Source: Kaistia soli DSM 19436
GTDB lineage: Bacteria; Pseudomonadota; Alphaproteobacteria; Rhizobiales; Kaistiaceae
Direction of reading: 5' to 3'
Assembly (NCBI RefSeq): GCF_900129325.1
Contig: NZ_FQUP01000012.1
Location: forward strand, 1 to 63,953
DNA length: 63,953 bases
Of this stretch, positions 8,000-18,311 are shown piece after piece. Numbering within the stretch: the stretch's first letter is position 1; each line of letters begins with the position of its first letter. A program made the translations under genes and the position numbers. Below the pieces are notes generated by a model. The model saw only the letters and a program-made list of their open reading frames with translations, did no database searches and was not told the DNA's origin.

Positions 8000-9373
8000 T
8001 CAGGAGGCGTCACCACCGTCGCTGCCCTTGCGCCGCCGATCGATATCCTCGAGCACGCGCACGACAACGTCGCCCATGGCCTTCATCCAGATCTCGAGAT
8101 CGACGCGATTGGGTTCGCGGTTGGGAAGGTCGAGGCCGAAGCCCGGCTGATAGAGCACGTGCCCGTCCGACTCGGCGATCCGGACCGTACCGAGCGGCTT
8201 CGGCAATCCCTTGACCACAAGATCCAGACCGAGATCGACCTTGCGCAATTCGATCCGGTTGCCCGTGCGCTGCGCGGCTTCTTCAAGCAGCCGCCCCGAT
8301 GAAAGCTGGTCGGCTGCGGCATGAAGGCGGCGGATCTTGGGATCGGCAGCGGTGACTGGCGCAGTCTCTGGCGGCAGCACAGGCGCTTCTTCGACCGTTT
8401 CGCCCTCATCGTCCGAAAATGCCTTAACAGGCTCATTCGCATCGTCGGATGGCTCGACCTCATTGGCCGCAGCAGCCTGCCGGCGTCCAAGCCCTGGCAG
8501 GCGGAACCGCCACAGGAATCGTCCGGCCAAACCCTGTTTCGGCTCCGCGACGTCCCGGTCCTCCCGCAGATCGGCGCCGTCCTCGAAATCCTCCTCGATC
8601 CATTCCGGCTCGTCATCGCCTGGTTCGGCAGTGTGCTCGTCGGCCGCGACCCGCTCTATGTCAGGAGCGGCTTCCACGGGCCGCTCGTCCTCGGATTTCG
8701 GCGCTTCGGACGATTTTGAGAACTCTGCCGGAGAAACCGATGGAGCCTCGATCGCCGGGACGGGTTCGGGTTGCGAAGGCTGCGGCGCGGCTAGACTGGC
8801 CTTCGCCGCAGACGCGATCATGTCCTCGAAGGACGGTATCGGCGCCTTGATCGTCTCCGCAGCCTCAGCCACGGGTGGCACAGCCAGGATCGGCTCACTC
8901 GAAACGACGAGGGATTCCTCTTTCTGTCCTGCAGCCATCGGCGGCGCCGATGGCTCGACCGAAACTGGAACTGGCGCCGGGGCGGGGGCCGAAGCGGGCG
9001 GCTGACGCCATGGCGGCGACGGTCGATCGGCCCTCGGCGCCTTTTCTGCGACGTCCGTGTCGAAACTGCTCTTCGTCGCCGGCGGGACTTTCTTCTCAGC
9101 GGCAGGCGCCGGCATCTCAGGAACGCCGCGGGGACCTGCCTCCTGATCGCGCTCTACGTCAGCTGCATTGATCAGGGATGTAAGCCGGTCATCCAACAGA
9201 ATCAGAAGCCGGGCCGCCTCGTTCGCGTTCAGATCCTTGATCAGCGCATCCATCGCAGAATGGAGCATCGAGTGGATCTTCCGCAGCTCCAGAAGATGTG
9301 CTTCGGAGGCTCTCAATTTCGACACTTCAGGTGCGTCTCCGCGGCCATAGGGAACAGCAGTGGCGTCCGTCAT
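8000..9373 (-). CDS. Acidic Pro/Ala-rich protein of unknown function
   Basis: About 457 aa; I do not recognise it. The N-terminal 80 residues form a plausible helical/coiled-coil segment (ASEAHLLELRKIHSMLHSAMDALIKDL). A long low-complexity middle is rich in Pro, Ala, Glu and Asp. The C-terminal 120 residues look folded (IRRLHAAADQLSSGRLLEEA, then KVDLGLDLVVKGLPKPLGTV, then IWMKAMGDVVVRVLEDIDRR). There is no signal peptide or membrane segment. The start at 9373 (MTDATAVPYG) follows AAAGGG. Domain organisation suggests a scaffold or adaptor linked by a flexible acidic region, which is inference only. Confidence 0.6.
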   Translation of the reverse strand: MTDATAVPYGRGDAPEVSKLRASEAHLLELRKIHSMLHSAMDALIKDLNANEAARLLILLDDRLTSLINAADVERDQEAGPRGVPEMPAPAAEKKVPPATKSSFDTDVAEKAPRADRPSPPWRQPPASAPAPAPVPVSVEPSAPPMAAGQKEESLVVSSEPILAVPPVAEAAETIKAPIPSFEDMIASAAKASLAAPQPSQPEPVPAIEAPSVSPAEFSKSSEAPKSEDERPVEAAPDIERVAADEHTAEPGDDEPEWIEEDFEDGADLREDRDVAEPKQGLAGRFLWRFRLPGLGRRQAAAANEVEPSDDANEPVKAFSDDEGETVEEAPVLPPETAPVTAADPKIRRLHAAADQLSSGRLLEEAAQRTGNRIELRKVDLGLDLVVKGLPKPLGTVRIAESDGHVLYQPGFGLDLPNREPNRVDLEIWMKAMGDVVVRVLEDIDRRRKGSDGGDAS

Positions 9374-9988
9374 CGCACGCCCTTTGCCTTGTGCCCTCAC
9401 TTGAACCCGACCTGCCTGCGAAACCTATCGCAATGCTGGAAGCGTTGCGCAACGGGCATCGGCCGCAAAACACGAATTGTGCGGCGTTTCGCGCCAGAGG
9501 CAGTCGCGCGATCGGCTGTCGGCTGGGTCGCACTCTTTCCCGAACGTCGCCATCGACCAAGCCGGAAGCCCGAATCGCCGATAGAAGTCGACTGGAAAAC
9601 GCTGCGCCGTGACCGCGAACGAAGGCTTGGACCTTCTAGCCGATAACCCTGGACAGGATTTTTGCGACGCCATAAGGCATCCAGGCTGGCACACGGCGGT
9701 AAGGGTGCCCTTTGGGCAGGCTCAAGCGCTGCCGACGCGCATTGCGCGCTTCAAATTGGGCGCGCCTTGCGCTCATCGGCAGCGGAAACTGACTGACGGC
9801 AGGATCAAATGGCCGTACGTCGCCCATCGAACGCTCCAAATACGGTTGCCGGCCGCCCCCCGACCCGATCAACTGTCGAGAGTTTACCGGGATGGATGGT
9901 CAAGTTGGATGGTGGATTTGTATCGAATGATTGCTGCCTGCCCTGCCGCTGATCGCTGCCCGGGTTTGAGCCTGCAGTTAGGGGTATC
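9374..9988. other. Long intergenic region before cobD, no gene seen
   Basis: About 600 bp without a convincing reading frame. A 9-bp inverted pair (CGCTGCCGA near 9727 and TCGGCAGCG near 9777) is the only structure noted. I do not see the conserved boxes of a cobalamin riboswitch here, unlike upstream of cbtB. Confidence 0.5.
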
Positions 9989-10990
9989 GTGACCGAATCC
10001 AGTTTCGAATGGCGGCTGTGGCTGCTCCTGGCCGCCATTCTCATCGATGGCCTTGTCGGTGATCCCGACTGGCTGTGGCGGCGGGCGCCGCATCCGGTTG
10101 CCTGGTTTGGTGGCCTCATCGGCTGGATCGACCGATCCTTCAATGCTGCGCCGCCGGCAGCGGGCGACCAACGCGCGGAGGCGCTACGCCGCATCGCGGG
10201 CGTCATCGCCATCATGGTGCTCGTCGCGATTGCCGCGGGCGCCGGCGTCTTGATCGAGGCCATGCTGGCGCGCTGGACCTATGGTTTCATTGCCATACCG
10301 GTCATCGCATCGATCTTCCTGGCGAGCCGCAGCCTCTATGATCACGTCGCTCGCGTCCGCGACGCCTTTGCCGAAGGCACCCTCGCTTCGGCGCGCGCGG
10401 CCGTCTCGATGATTGTTGGCCGCGACCCGAACAGCCTCGACCGCGCCGGCATCTCGCGGGCCGCCATCGAATCGACAGCCGAGAACTTCTCCGATGGCTT
10501 CGTCGCGCCCGCGCTGTGGTTCGCGCTTCTCGGCCTGCCCGGCCTCTTCGCCTACAAGATGATCAACACGGCCGACTCGATGATCGGCCATCGCAGTGAG
10601 CGTCACCGTGCCTTCGGCTGGGCCTCGGCCCGACTGGACGATGTCGTCAACCTGCCGGCCAGCCGCCTTGCCGGCTTTCTCATCGTGATGGCGGCGCCGT
10701 TCGTCGGCGCCTCGATCGGCACCGCCTTCGTCGTCATGCTCGACAACGCCCGCAAGCACCGTTCACCGAATGCCGGCTGGCCGGAGGCGGCCATGGCCGG
10801 CGCTCTCGATCTGGCGCTGGCGGGTCCCCGCCGTTATGGCGCTGAGGTCGTCGAGGATCCCTTCCTCAATCCAGCCGGACGAACCGATGCCGAACCGGCG
10901 GACATCACCCGAGCCCTGAAAGTCCTGAAGGTCGCGACGATCCTCGGCGCGACGCTCACCGTCATCATCGCGCTGTGGCTGCGATCGTGA
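9989..10990 (+). CDS. cobD: Adenosylcobinamide-phosphate synthase
   Basis: CbiB/CobD family membrane enzyme, about 333 aa, that attaches aminopropanol (or its phosphate) to adenosylcobyric acid. Recognisable stretches are [62 protein letters not shown]-like [14 protein letters not shown], and [20 protein letters not shown]. Several hydrophobic segments and a final one near the C terminus fit the family. The start is GTG at 9989. Its last 26 bp overlap the 3' end of the convergent cobQ gene. It supplies the step after cobyric acid, made by the neighbouring cobQ product. Confidence 0.93.
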   Translation: MTESSFEWRLWLLLAAILIDGLVGDPDWLWRRAPHPVAWFGGLIGWIDRSFNAAPPAAGDQRAEALRRIAGVIAIMVLVAIAAGAGVLIEAMLARWTYGFIAIPVIASIFLASRSLYDHVARVRDAFAEGTLASARAAVSMIVGRDPNSLDRAGISRAAIESTAENFSDGFVAPALWFALLGLPGLFAYKMINTADSMIGHRSERHRAFGWASARLDDVVNLPASRLAGFLIVMAAPFVGASIGTAFVVMLDNARKHRSPNAGWPEAAMAGALDLALAGPRRYGAEVVEDPFLNPAGRTDAEPADITRALKVLKVATILGATLTVIIALWLRS

Positions 10991-12422
10991 GAATGGCCCC
11001 GATGTCGAGATGCGTCTCGAGATGATCGGCGAGCCGGTCGAGCACCGCGTCCACCTCGGCCTCATAGTCGAGTTTTGACGGCGCCGCCCCGATGGAGCTG
11101 AGGAAATCGCGGCGAAAGGCATCGGCCGAGAAGAGGCCGTGCACATAGGAGCCACGAACGCGTCCATCAGGCGATATGGCGCCCTCGCCGCCGTCCGGCC
11201 CGATCAGCCAGGGTCTTCGGCGATCCTCGCCATCACTGTGGCCGAGATGGATCTCATAGCCGCTGACGGCGAGGTCGGACCCCGCCTCATGCCCGGCAAA
11301 GGCGGTTGTCGTCTTGTCATCGCCGAGCACGGTATCAACCGCGAGCAGGCCGAGCCCCTCTGCGATCCGCGTTCCGCTTTCGATGCCCTCAGGATCGGCA
11401 ATGCTGCGGCCGAGCATCTGATAGCCGCCACAGAGACCGATGACCCGGCCGCCTCGGCGGTGGTGGGCGAGGATATCGACGTCCCAGCCCTCAGTGCGCA
11501 GGAAGGCGAGATCGGCGATCGTCGATTTCGAACCGGGGAGAATGATGAGGTCTGCAACGGGGATCGCCTCGCCCGGCTTGACCAGCACGAGTTCGACGCC
11601 CGGCTCCTGCGCCAGCGGATCGAGGTCGTCGAAATTGGCAATGCGCGGCAGCAGCAGCACGGCGATGACGCAGCCCTTGCCGTCCGGGCGCGAACGGCCA
11701 AGGTCGAGGATGTCCTCCGCAGGCAGCCTCCCAGCCTCCGCGAACCACGGCACGACGCCGAGCCCTGGCCAACCCGTCGCGGCCGTGATCGCCGTCAGCC
11801 CGGCATCGAACAGCGTCGCGTCGCCGCGCATCCGATTGATGAGGTAGCCGGCGATACGGTCACGATCGGCGCGCGGCAGCACGGCGCGCGTCCCGACAAG
11901 GCTGGCAATGACACCGCCGCGATCGATGTCGCCGATGAGAATCACCGGCAATCCCGCTGCCTCGGCAAAGCCCATATTGGCGATGTCGCCAGCGCGCAGG
12001 TTGATCTCGGCCGGACTGCCGGCGCCTTCGACGAGGACGATGTCGGCGTCTCGCGCGAGACGTTCATAGCTGTCGAGGACGAAGGGCAGCAGCTCGGCCT
12101 TCCGGCTGCCATATTCGCGCGCCCGCATCGTGCCAAGGCGCCGGCCCTGCACGATCACCTGCGCGCCAATCTCGCTCTCGGGCTTGAGCAGCACCGGGTT
12201 CATATGCACGCTGGCCGGAAGCCCGGCCGCGCGAGCCTGCAGCGCCTGCGCCCGGCCGATCTCGCCGCCATCCGCCGTCACCGCGGCGTTGTTGGACATG
12301 TTCTGCGGCTTGAACGGCGCGACCGTCATCCCGCGCCGCGCCAGCAGGCGCGCGAGGCCGGCGACGATCGTCGACTTGCCGACATTCGACCCAGTGCCCT
12401 GGAACATGACGGCGCGGGTCAT
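10965..12422 (-). CDS. cobQ: Cobyric acid synthase
   Basis: ATP- and glutamine-dependent amidation of adenosylcobyrinic acid a,c-diamide at four carboxylates, about 485 aa. The N-terminal dethiobiotin-synthase-like domain has a P-loop ([20 protein letters not shown]) and [11 protein letters not shown]. The C-terminal type I glutamine amidotransferase domain has its nucleophile Cys in [11 protein letters not shown] and a His in SYVHGLF. It is last in the operon that starts at cbtB, 22 bp after cobO. Its 3' end overlaps the 3' end of cobD by 26 bp. Confidence 0.95.
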   Translation of the reverse strand: MTRAVMFQGTGSNVGKSTIVAGLARLLARRGMTVAPFKPQNMSNNAAVTADGGEIGRAQALQARAAGLPASVHMNPVLLKPESEIGAQVIVQGRRLGTMRAREYGSRKAELLPFVLDSYERLARDADIVLVEGAGSPAEINLRAGDIANMGFAEAAGLPVILIGDIDRGGVIASLVGTRAVLPRADRDRIAGYLINRMRGDATLFDAGLTAITAATGWPGLGVVPWFAEAGRLPAEDILDLGRSRPDGKGCVIAVLLLPRIANFDDLDPLAQEPGVELVLVKPGEAIPVADLIILPGSKSTIADLAFLRTEGWDVDILAHHRRGGRVIGLCGGYQMLGRSIADPEGIESGTRIAEGLGLLAVDTVLGDDKTTTAFAGHEAGSDLAVSGYEIHLGHSDGEDRRRPWLIGPDGGEGAISPDGRVRGSYVHGLFSADAFRRDFLSSIGAAPSKLDYEAEVDAVLDRLADHLETHLDIGAILTIAATAR

Positions 12423-12444
12423 GGCTTCTGACGGCTTCCGCGCC

Positions 12445-13068
12445 TCAAAACTCGATGCCCTTCTGCGCCTTCACGCCAGAGCGGAAGGGATGCTTGATCA
12501 TCTCCATTTCGGTGACGAGGTCGGCGATCTCGATCAGGGCGTCCGGCGCATTGCGCCCCGTGATGACCACATGCACATAGGTGGGCTTCTCGGTGGTGAG
12601 AAAGTCGATCACTTCCTGGACCGGCAGATAGTCGTAGCGGAGCACGATGTTGAGTTCGTCGAGCAGCACGATGTGATGCGCGCCGCCGCGGATCAGGTCC
12701 TTGGCGGTTTCCCAGGCATGCCGCGCAGCGGCGATGTCGCGCTGGCGATCCTGCGTCTCCCAGGTGAAGCCTTCACCAAGCGTGTTGATTGAGACCAGAT
12801 CGCCGAAACGCTCGAGCGCGAACCGCTCGCCCGTCTCCCAGGCGCCCTTGACGAACTGCACGACGGCGACCGGGAAGCCGTGTCCGAGGGAGCGGAAGAC
12901 CATCCCGAAAGCGGCCGTCGATTTTCCCTTGCCCTTGCCGGTGTGAATGATGATCAGCCCCTTTTCGACCGTCTTGGTCGCAAGGATCTTGTCGCGCACG
13001 GCCTTCTTCTTCTTCATCTTCTCGGCGTGGCGGGCATCGATATCAGGGGCGGCGGGTTCGTCCGTCAT
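12445..13068 (-). CDS. cobO: Cob(I)yrinic acid a,c-diamide adenosyltransferase
   Basis: Transfers the adenosyl group of ATP to Co(I) corrinoids, about 207 aa. It carries the CobA/CobO P-loop ([18 protein letters not shown]), then [15 protein letters not shown], and the Walker-B-like segment [18 protein letters not shown], then [19 protein letters not shown]. The N terminus is Lys-rich ([14 protein letters not shown]), as often seen in this family. Its ATG overlaps the cobN stop by 4 bp, so translation is probably coupled. Confidence 0.95.
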   Translation of the reverse strand: MTDEPAAPDIDARHAEKMKKKKAVRDKILATKTVEKGLIIIHTGKGKGKSTAAFGMVFRSLGHGFPVAVVQFVKGAWETGERFALERFGDLVSINTLGEGFTWETQDRQRDIAAARHAWETAKDLIRGGAHHIVLLDELNIVLRYDYLPVQEVIDFLTTEKPTYVHVVITGRNAPDALIEIADLVTEMEMIKHPFRSGVKAQKGIEF

Positions 13069-16000
13069 GCTGTCGTCTCCAAAAGCGCGGGCCGTGCCGA
13101 GAGCGCGGCGAGGCGGGCGCGCGTGCTATTGCGCAGCGGCGACCAGAGGCCGCGCGCGATCGCGTCCTCGAAGCGCGCCGCCATCCCGGCCAGCGCCGCC
13201 GGATTGGCATCGGCGATGAAGTCCGCCACCCGCTCATCGGCGAGATAGGCATTGTAGAGCGCATCGAAATGATGATCGCCGACCGCGTGCGTGGTCGCGG
13301 CGAAGCCGAACAAAAGATCGACGGTGGCCGCGATCTCGAAGGCGCCGCGATAGCCATGGCGCATCGCGCCGTCGATCCATTTCGGATTGGTGGCACGCGC
13401 CCGGACGACCCGGCCGATCTCTTCCGAAAGCGGCCGGATGACCGGATTTTCGGGCGTCGAATGATCGCCATGATAAAGGCGAGGCGCGTTCCCGGAAATC
13501 TGTTCGGCCGCCAGTGCCAGTCCACCCTGGAACTGGTGATATTCGTCGCTGTCGAGGATGTCGTGCTCGCGGTTATCCTGATTGTGCAGGACAGCATCGA
13601 CGGCGCCGAGACGGGTACGAAGCTCAGAACTCGCCGCCCTGCCCTCCGCGCCGCCGCCATAGGCGTAGCCGCTTGCGCCAAGAAACGCCTCCGCGAGGTC
13701 GGCGCTGTCGGTCCAGATGTCATGGTCCATCATCGCCTGCAGCCCGGAGCCATAGGCCCCCGGCCGGCTGCCGAAGATGCGCAGCGCATCGCCCTCCCGC
13801 CGCCTTGCGGCCGCGATCGGGTTGGCGTCGTCGGGCTCGTCCCGTTCCGCCACTGCGCGGATCGCCGAATCGATCAGATCGATCTGCTCGGGAAAAGCAT
13901 CTCGGAACATGCCGGAGATACGCAGCGTGACATCGACGCGCGGCCGCTTCAGCTCGGCAAGCGTCAGCACGCGAAAGCCGGTGACGCGTCCGGTGCCCGC
14001 TTCCCACACCGGTTCGGCACCGATCAGCGCCAGCACCTGCGCGATGTCGTCGCCGCCGGTGCGCATGTTCGCCGTGCCCCAGACGGTCAGCGCGATGGCC
14101 CGCGGCCATGCGCCCTCGTCCTGCATATAGCGCATCACCAGCGCTTCGGCCGAACGGCGCCCGATCCGCCAGGCGGCCTCGGTCGGCACGGCGCGCGTAT
14201 CGACCGAGAAGAAGTTTCGTCCCGTCGGCAGCGCATCCGGGCGACCGCGCGAGGGCGCCCCCGCCGGCCCTGGCGACACGAACCGTCCGTCGAGCGCCGT
14301 CAAGACCGCGGACATCTCGCTGGCGCCCGAATTGCCGAGGGCCGGGGCCAGGTCGTCGACCATCCAATCCAGCACCGCTTCGGTCGCCGGGCCGAAGCGC
14401 GGGGCCTCATCACCTTCGCGCTGCGGATGGGCCGCGAGCGCCTCGCGCGCAAGCTGTAGCGCCAGCAACTCGATGCGCTCCGCCGTGTCACCGGCGCTGC
14501 GCCAGACTGCATCTGTGACCGCCGCCAAAGCCTGAGGACGTGGACCGCTCCAGAAGGCAGCATGATCGGGCGCCAGCGGGTCGAAATCACTGAGGTCGAG
14601 ATCCGCGGCGATGGCGCGGATGAGCGAGGCATCGGCCGGGCGTCCGCCCGAACGGGGAATGCGGGCGATCGCCGCCATCGTGCTGGCCAGCGCTTGACCC
14701 GCCGGACTCTCGCCGAACACATGCAGGCCGTCGCGGATCTGCAGTTCCTTGATGTCGCAAAGATGGGCATCGATTGCCCTGAGCGCCTTGGCGGGATCGC
14801 CTGCGCCGATCTCTAGATCGCGGTCGATGCCGTACCGCGCGGCGCGATCGAGAATCTCGCGCTCGAGATCATCGCGGCGGCGGGGGTCGGCGCCGAGCGC
14901 CAGATGATATTCGTCGATCAGCGTTTCGAGTTCGGCGAATGGGCCATGCGCCTCGGCGCGCGTGATCGCCGGCATGAGATGATCGACGATCACCGCGGCG
15001 CTGCGGCGCTTCGCCTGCGCGCCCTCGCCGGGATCGTTGACGATGAACGGATAGATGAGCGGCAGCGGCCCCAGCGCGGCCTCCGGCCAGCACGCCGCCG
15101 AAAGGCCGATCGCCTTGCCCGGCAGCCATTCGAGATTGCCATGCTTGCCCACTTCGACCACAGCGTCGGCAACGAACACGCGCCGAAGCCAGGCGTAAAA
15201 GGCAAGGTAGTGGTGTGGCGGCGGCAGCGCCGGATCGTGATAGGTCGCCTTCGGATCGACGCCATAGCCCCGCGCCGGCTGCACACCGACCACGATGTTG
15301 CCGAAGCGGCAGATCGCAAGTCGGAAAGCCCCATCGACAAAGGTCGGATCCTGCTCCGGCGCGCCCCAGCGCGCGGCGAGCTCCTCGCGAAGCGCCTCCG
15401 GCAGCGCGTCATGAAAGGCGCGGTAGTCCGTCAGCGAAATTGCGATCTGCTCGGTGCCGGCGGCGCCCGCCTGAGCCTGTTCCAGAGCCGCCATCAAGGC
15501 GCTGCCGGTCTCCGGGAAACCAGCCAGACCATAGCCTGCCGCGCGCATCGCCGCCGCGATGCGAACCGTGCTTTCGGGCGTATCGAGGCCAACGCCATTG
15601 CCGATGCGTCCGTCGCGGCCCGGATAATTGGAGAGGATGATCGCGACACGCCGCTCGGAAGCCGACTTGCGGCCGAGGTGCACCCAGCGCGACGCCTGCG
15701 CTGCCACGAAGGCGATACGCTCGCGATCGGCGTGATAGGCGACGATCCGGCTGTCGGTGACGCCATCGCGCGGCAGTTCCTCCTTGAACGACACCGGCCG
15801 CGTCAGGATGCGCCCGTCCACCTCGGGCAGCACGACGTTCATGATCATGTCGCGCGGCCCAAGACCCCGCGCCGACTGCGCCCAGGCATCACGGGTCGTC
15901 CCGGCAAAGACGATCTGCAGCACCGGCCGTCCCGGCCGATCGAGCACCGTCGGCTCCGTGCGCCGGCCGGGCTTCGAAAGGGCGAAGGCGGTGCCATTGA

Positions 16001-16748
16001 TGACGATATCGGGCGGGAGCTCCTCGGCGAGTCGCCTGAGATAGTCAGCAGCCTCGGGATTTTTCGGGCTGCTGACGAAGGCGGCGCGCGCGGAAATCCC
16101 CTCCGCGTCCAGCGCCTCGATCAGCGCGTCCACCGGTCCGGTCGAACCGCCTTCGATCAGCGCGCGGTAGAACACGATCAGGGCCAGCGGCCTGCCATCC
16201 GCGCCATCATGATGCAGCCCCGCGACGGGCAGCGGTTCAGCCTCGCCCGGCCGTACGCCAAAGCCGACGAGATGACGGGCGAGCTGCAGCGCGCGATCGA
16301 TATTGCCGGGGCCGCCCGCGACCGCTGCCCGCCAGAACTGCCGGCAATCTTCAAGCGGAACGGTGCAATAGGCCTCCAGCGCCGGATCCCAACGCTCGTC
16401 GCCGCCCGGAACAACGATGAGCCGCGGCCCGCCGCCGCGCGAGAGGGCTCGCAGCGCTTCCAGTCCATACGGCCAGTAGCCGGCGCTGCCGATAAGCCGC
16501 AGCACCACCAGCTTGGCCTGGGAGAGCGTCTTCTCCAGATAGAGATCGACCGAATAGGGATGGCCGAGCCGCATCAGATTGGCGAGGCGAAGGCTGGGCC
16601 CCTCGCCGATCCGCCCGGCCGCAGCCGCGAAGGCGGCCAGTTCCGAATCGGCCGCCGAGATGAACACGATTTCGCCAGGCGTCTGGTCGAGGTCGACGGC
16701 CGAACTGCCATCGTCGATCCGCTCCGTTTCCCCGGCGACGAGATGCAT
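13065..16748 (-). CDS. cobN: Cobaltochelatase subunit CobN
   Basis: Large subunit of the aerobic ATP-dependent cobalt chelatase that inserts cobalt into hydrogenobyrinic acid a,c-diamide, about 1227 aa, the usual family size. Conserved stretches include EVGKHGNLEWLPGKAIGLS, ALPPPHHYLAFYAWLRR, MRTGGDDIAQVLALIG, FNVFRDAFPEQ-like GMFRDAFPEQIDLIDSAIR, and MDHDIWTDSADLAEAFLG near the C terminus. The ATG at 16748 (MHLVAG) is chosen because family members start this way and it falls 4 bp after the cobW stop; a longer frame to 16793 would overlap cobW. No CobS/CobT-type chelatase partner genes are in the window. Confidence 0.95.
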   Translation of the reverse strand: MHLVAGETERIDDGSSAVDLDQTPGEIVFISAADSELAAFAAAAGRIGEGPSLRLANLMRLGHPYSVDLYLEKTLSQAKLVVLRLIGSAGYWPYGLEALRALSRGGGPRLIVVPGGDERWDPALEAYCTVPLEDCRQFWRAAVAGGPGNIDRALQLARHLVGFGVRPGEAEPLPVAGLHHDGADGRPLALIVFYRALIEGGSTGPVDALIEALDAEGISARAAFVSSPKNPEAADYLRRLAEELPPDIVINGTAFALSKPGRRTEPTVLDRPGRPVLQIVFAGTTRDAWAQSARGLGPRDMIMNVVLPEVDGRILTRPVSFKEELPRDGVTDSRIVAYHADRERIAFVAAQASRWVHLGRKSASERRVAIILSNYPGRDGRIGNGVGLDTPESTVRIAAAMRAAGYGLAGFPETGSALMAALEQAQAGAAGTEQIAISLTDYRAFHDALPEALREELAARWGAPEQDPTFVDGAFRLAICRFGNIVVGVQPARGYGVDPKATYHDPALPPPHHYLAFYAWLRRVFVADAVVEVGKHGNLEWLPGKAIGLSAACWPEAALGPLPLIYPFIVNDPGEGAQAKRRSAAVIVDHLMPAITRAEAHGPFAELETLIDEYHLALGADPRRRDDLEREILDRAARYGIDRDLEIGAGDPAKALRAIDAHLCDIKELQIRDGLHVFGESPAGQALASTMAAIARIPRSGGRPADASLIRAIAADLDLSDFDPLAPDHAAFWSGPRPQALAAVTDAVWRSAGDTAERIELLALQLAREALAAHPQREGDEAPRFGPATEAVLDWMVDDLAPALGNSGASEMSAVLTALDGRFVSPGPAGAPSRGRPDALPTGRNFFSVDTRAVPTEAAWRIGRRSAEALVMRYMQDEGAWPRAIALTVWGTANMRTGGDDIAQVLALIGAEPVWEAGTGRVTGFRVLTLAELKRPRVDVTLRISGMFRDAFPEQIDLIDSAIRAVAERDEPDDANPIAAARRREGDALRIFGSRPGAYGSGLQAMMDHDIWTDSADLAEAFLGASGYAYGGGAEGRAASSELRTRLGAVDAVLHNQDNREHDILDSDEYHQFQGGLALAAEQISGNAPRLYHGDHSTPENPVIRPLSEEIGRVVRARATNPKWIDGAMRHGYRGAFEIAATVDLLFGFAATTHAVGDHHFDALYNAYLADERVADFIADANPAALAGMAARFEDAIARGLWSPLRNSTRARLAALSARPALLETTA

Positions 16749-16752
16749 CGCC

Positions 16753-17766
16753 TCAGCCCAGCGCCGCTTCGATGGCGGCGCGGTCGAGGCCACGCTCGCC
16801 GATCACGACCAGCCGACCCGCTTCGCCGCCGGCGGCAAAATAGGTCTCGACACGCGGGCCGACGGCTTGAACGACGGCGGGCAGCGGCTTGCCGGTCACG
16901 CCGGCCCGGCCCTTGATGCGTAGAACGCCGGGTATGGCCATGGCCCGGGCAACGCTGGCTCCGAGCGCCTCGATCGAGGCAGCGACCGGCGCCCGCACCG
17001 TGAAGCTGTCGAAATCGTCGTGATCGTGTTCTTCGCCCTCGAGATCATGATGGCTCTTGCGCGCGAACGCATCGTTCTCGGCAGCGGCGCCAATTCCGAG
17101 CAGCACCTCGGCCGGCAACACCCCCCTCTCGGCACGAACGCTGCGCGCCGCGGGTCGAGCCTCGCGCCTGACCACGGCTTCGACCTCGGCAAGCGCGGCC
17201 GAATCGATCAGGTCGGCCTTGGAGAGCACGATGAGATCGGCGCAGGAAAGTTGATCCTCGAACAGTTCTTCGATCGGATCTTCATGATCGACTGAGGGGT
17301 CGGCGATACGCTGCGCCGTCACGGCCTCTTCATCATGGGCGAAGCGACCCTCGGCGACAGCAGCGGCGTCGACCACCGTCACGACGCCGTCGATGGTGAC
17401 GCGGTGGCGCACCGACGGCCAGGTGAAGGCGCGCACCAGCGGCTGCGGCAGCGCGAGGCCCGACGTCTCGATGACGATATGCTCCGGCGCAGGATCACGG
17501 GCGAGCAGCATCTCCATCGTCGGCAGGAAATCGTCGGCAACCGTGCAGCAGATGCAACCATTGGTGAGTTCAACGACCGTATCCGGCTTGCAGTCATCAT
17601 CGCCGCAATCCGACAAAAGGCCGCCATCAAAACCCATGTCGCCGAACTCATTGACGATGAGCGCGATTCGGCGGCCGTTCGAGCGGGCGATGAGATTGCG
17701 GATCAGCGTCGTCTTGCCGGCGCCGAGAAAGCCGGTGACGATCGTGGCTGGGATGCGGTCCGTCAA
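16753..17766 (-). CDS. cobW: CobW, G3E-family GTPase of the cobalamin operon
   Basis: P-loop GTPase thought to deliver metal to the chelatase, about 337 aa. Motifs: Walker A (GFLGAGKTTL near residue 15), VNEFGDMGFDGG, the metal-binding CxCC motif in ELTNGCICCTVADDF, and VLSKADLID as the G4 element. A His/Asp-rich stretch (EGEEHDHDDFD) before the C-terminal CobW_C domain probably binds metal. It overlaps cobP by 4 bp and precedes cobN by 4 bp, which supports a cobalt-chaperone role for CobN. Confidence 0.93.
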   Translation of the reverse strand: MTDRIPATIVTGFLGAGKTTLIRNLIARSNGRRIALIVNEFGDMGFDGGLLSDCGDDDCKPDTVVELTNGCICCTVADDFLPTMEMLLARDPAPEHIVIETSGLALPQPLVRAFTWPSVRHRVTIDGVVTVVDAAAVAEGRFAHDEEAVTAQRIADPSVDHEDPIEELFEDQLSCADLIVLSKADLIDSAALAEVEAVVRREARPAARSVRAERGVLPAEVLLGIGAAAENDAFARKSHHDLEGEEHDHDDFDSFTVRAPVAASIEALGASVARAMAIPGVLRIKGRAGVTGKPLPAVVQAVGPRVETYFAAGGEAGRLVVIGERGLDRAAIEAALG

Positions 17767-18311
17767 AGCTGGAACTCCGGAGCGGGTTTGAGGCGCAGCG
17801 GCTGGCCGGCTGCGACGAGGATGACTTGGGTTGCCACGGCGGCGACCGTCTGGTTGAGACGCCCCTGTGCATCGGCGAAGCGCCGCGCCAGGGCATTGAT
17901 CGGCACGATGCCCGCACCGACCTCATTGCTGACGAGAACGACCGGCCCCTCGGCCTTCGCGAGGAACGCAGCAAGCGCCCGCCCCTCCGCTTCGACGTCG
18001 CGCTCCGCCTCGATGAGATTGGAGAGCCAGAGCGTCAGGCAGTCCACCAGCACCACGGCGTCCGAGGATACAACGGAGCCCAGCGCCGGAACGAGATCGC
18101 GCGGCTCCTCGATCGTCGTCCAGCCAGCGTCGGCGCGCATCCGTCGATGGCTCGCGATCCGCGCGGCCATCTCGTCATCACGCGCTTCGGCCGTCGCCAC
18201 ATAGATGGGCACGAGCCCCGTACCGAGCGCCATGCGCTCGGCAAACCGGCTCTTGCCGGAACGGGCGGCGCCGATCACCAGCGCCGTCCGCTGCGGCAGC
18301 GCGATGCTCAT
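17763..18311 (-). CDS. cobP: Adenosylcobinamide kinase / guanylyltransferase
   Basis: Bifunctional enzyme that phosphorylates adenosylcobinamide and converts it to the GDP form, about 182 aa. Motifs: P-loop VIGAARSGKSRFAE near residue 15, VYVATAEARDDEM-like IYVATAEARDDEM, ASHRRMRADAGW, VDCLTLWLSNL and VSNEVGAGIVPINALARRFAD. The start at 18311 (MSIALPQRT) overlaps the cbtA stop by an ATGA; the longer in-frame extension is an artefact over cbtA. Confidence 0.94.
   Translation of the reverse strand: MSIALPQRTALVIGAARSGKSRFAERMALGTGLVPIYVATAEARDDEMAARIASHRRMRADAGWTTIEEPRDLVPALGSVVSSDAVVLVDCLTLWLSNLIEAERDVEAEGRALAAFLAKAEGPVVLVSNEVGAGIVPINALARRFADAQGRLNQTVAAVATQVILVAAGQPLRLKPAPEFQL

Noticed and set aside
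9374-9988. A second cobalamin riboswitch upstream of cobD
   Set aside because: I looked for the conserved boxes found at 19302-19486 and did not see them on either strand.
11139-12431. 430-aa open frame on the plus strand
   Set aside because: Antisense to cobQ over its whole length, with low-complexity composition and no family motifs.
14904-16916. 670-aa open frame on the plus strand
   Set aside because: It lies fully antisense to cobN, is Arg/His/Asp-rich with no domain pattern, and is a typical high-GC shadow.
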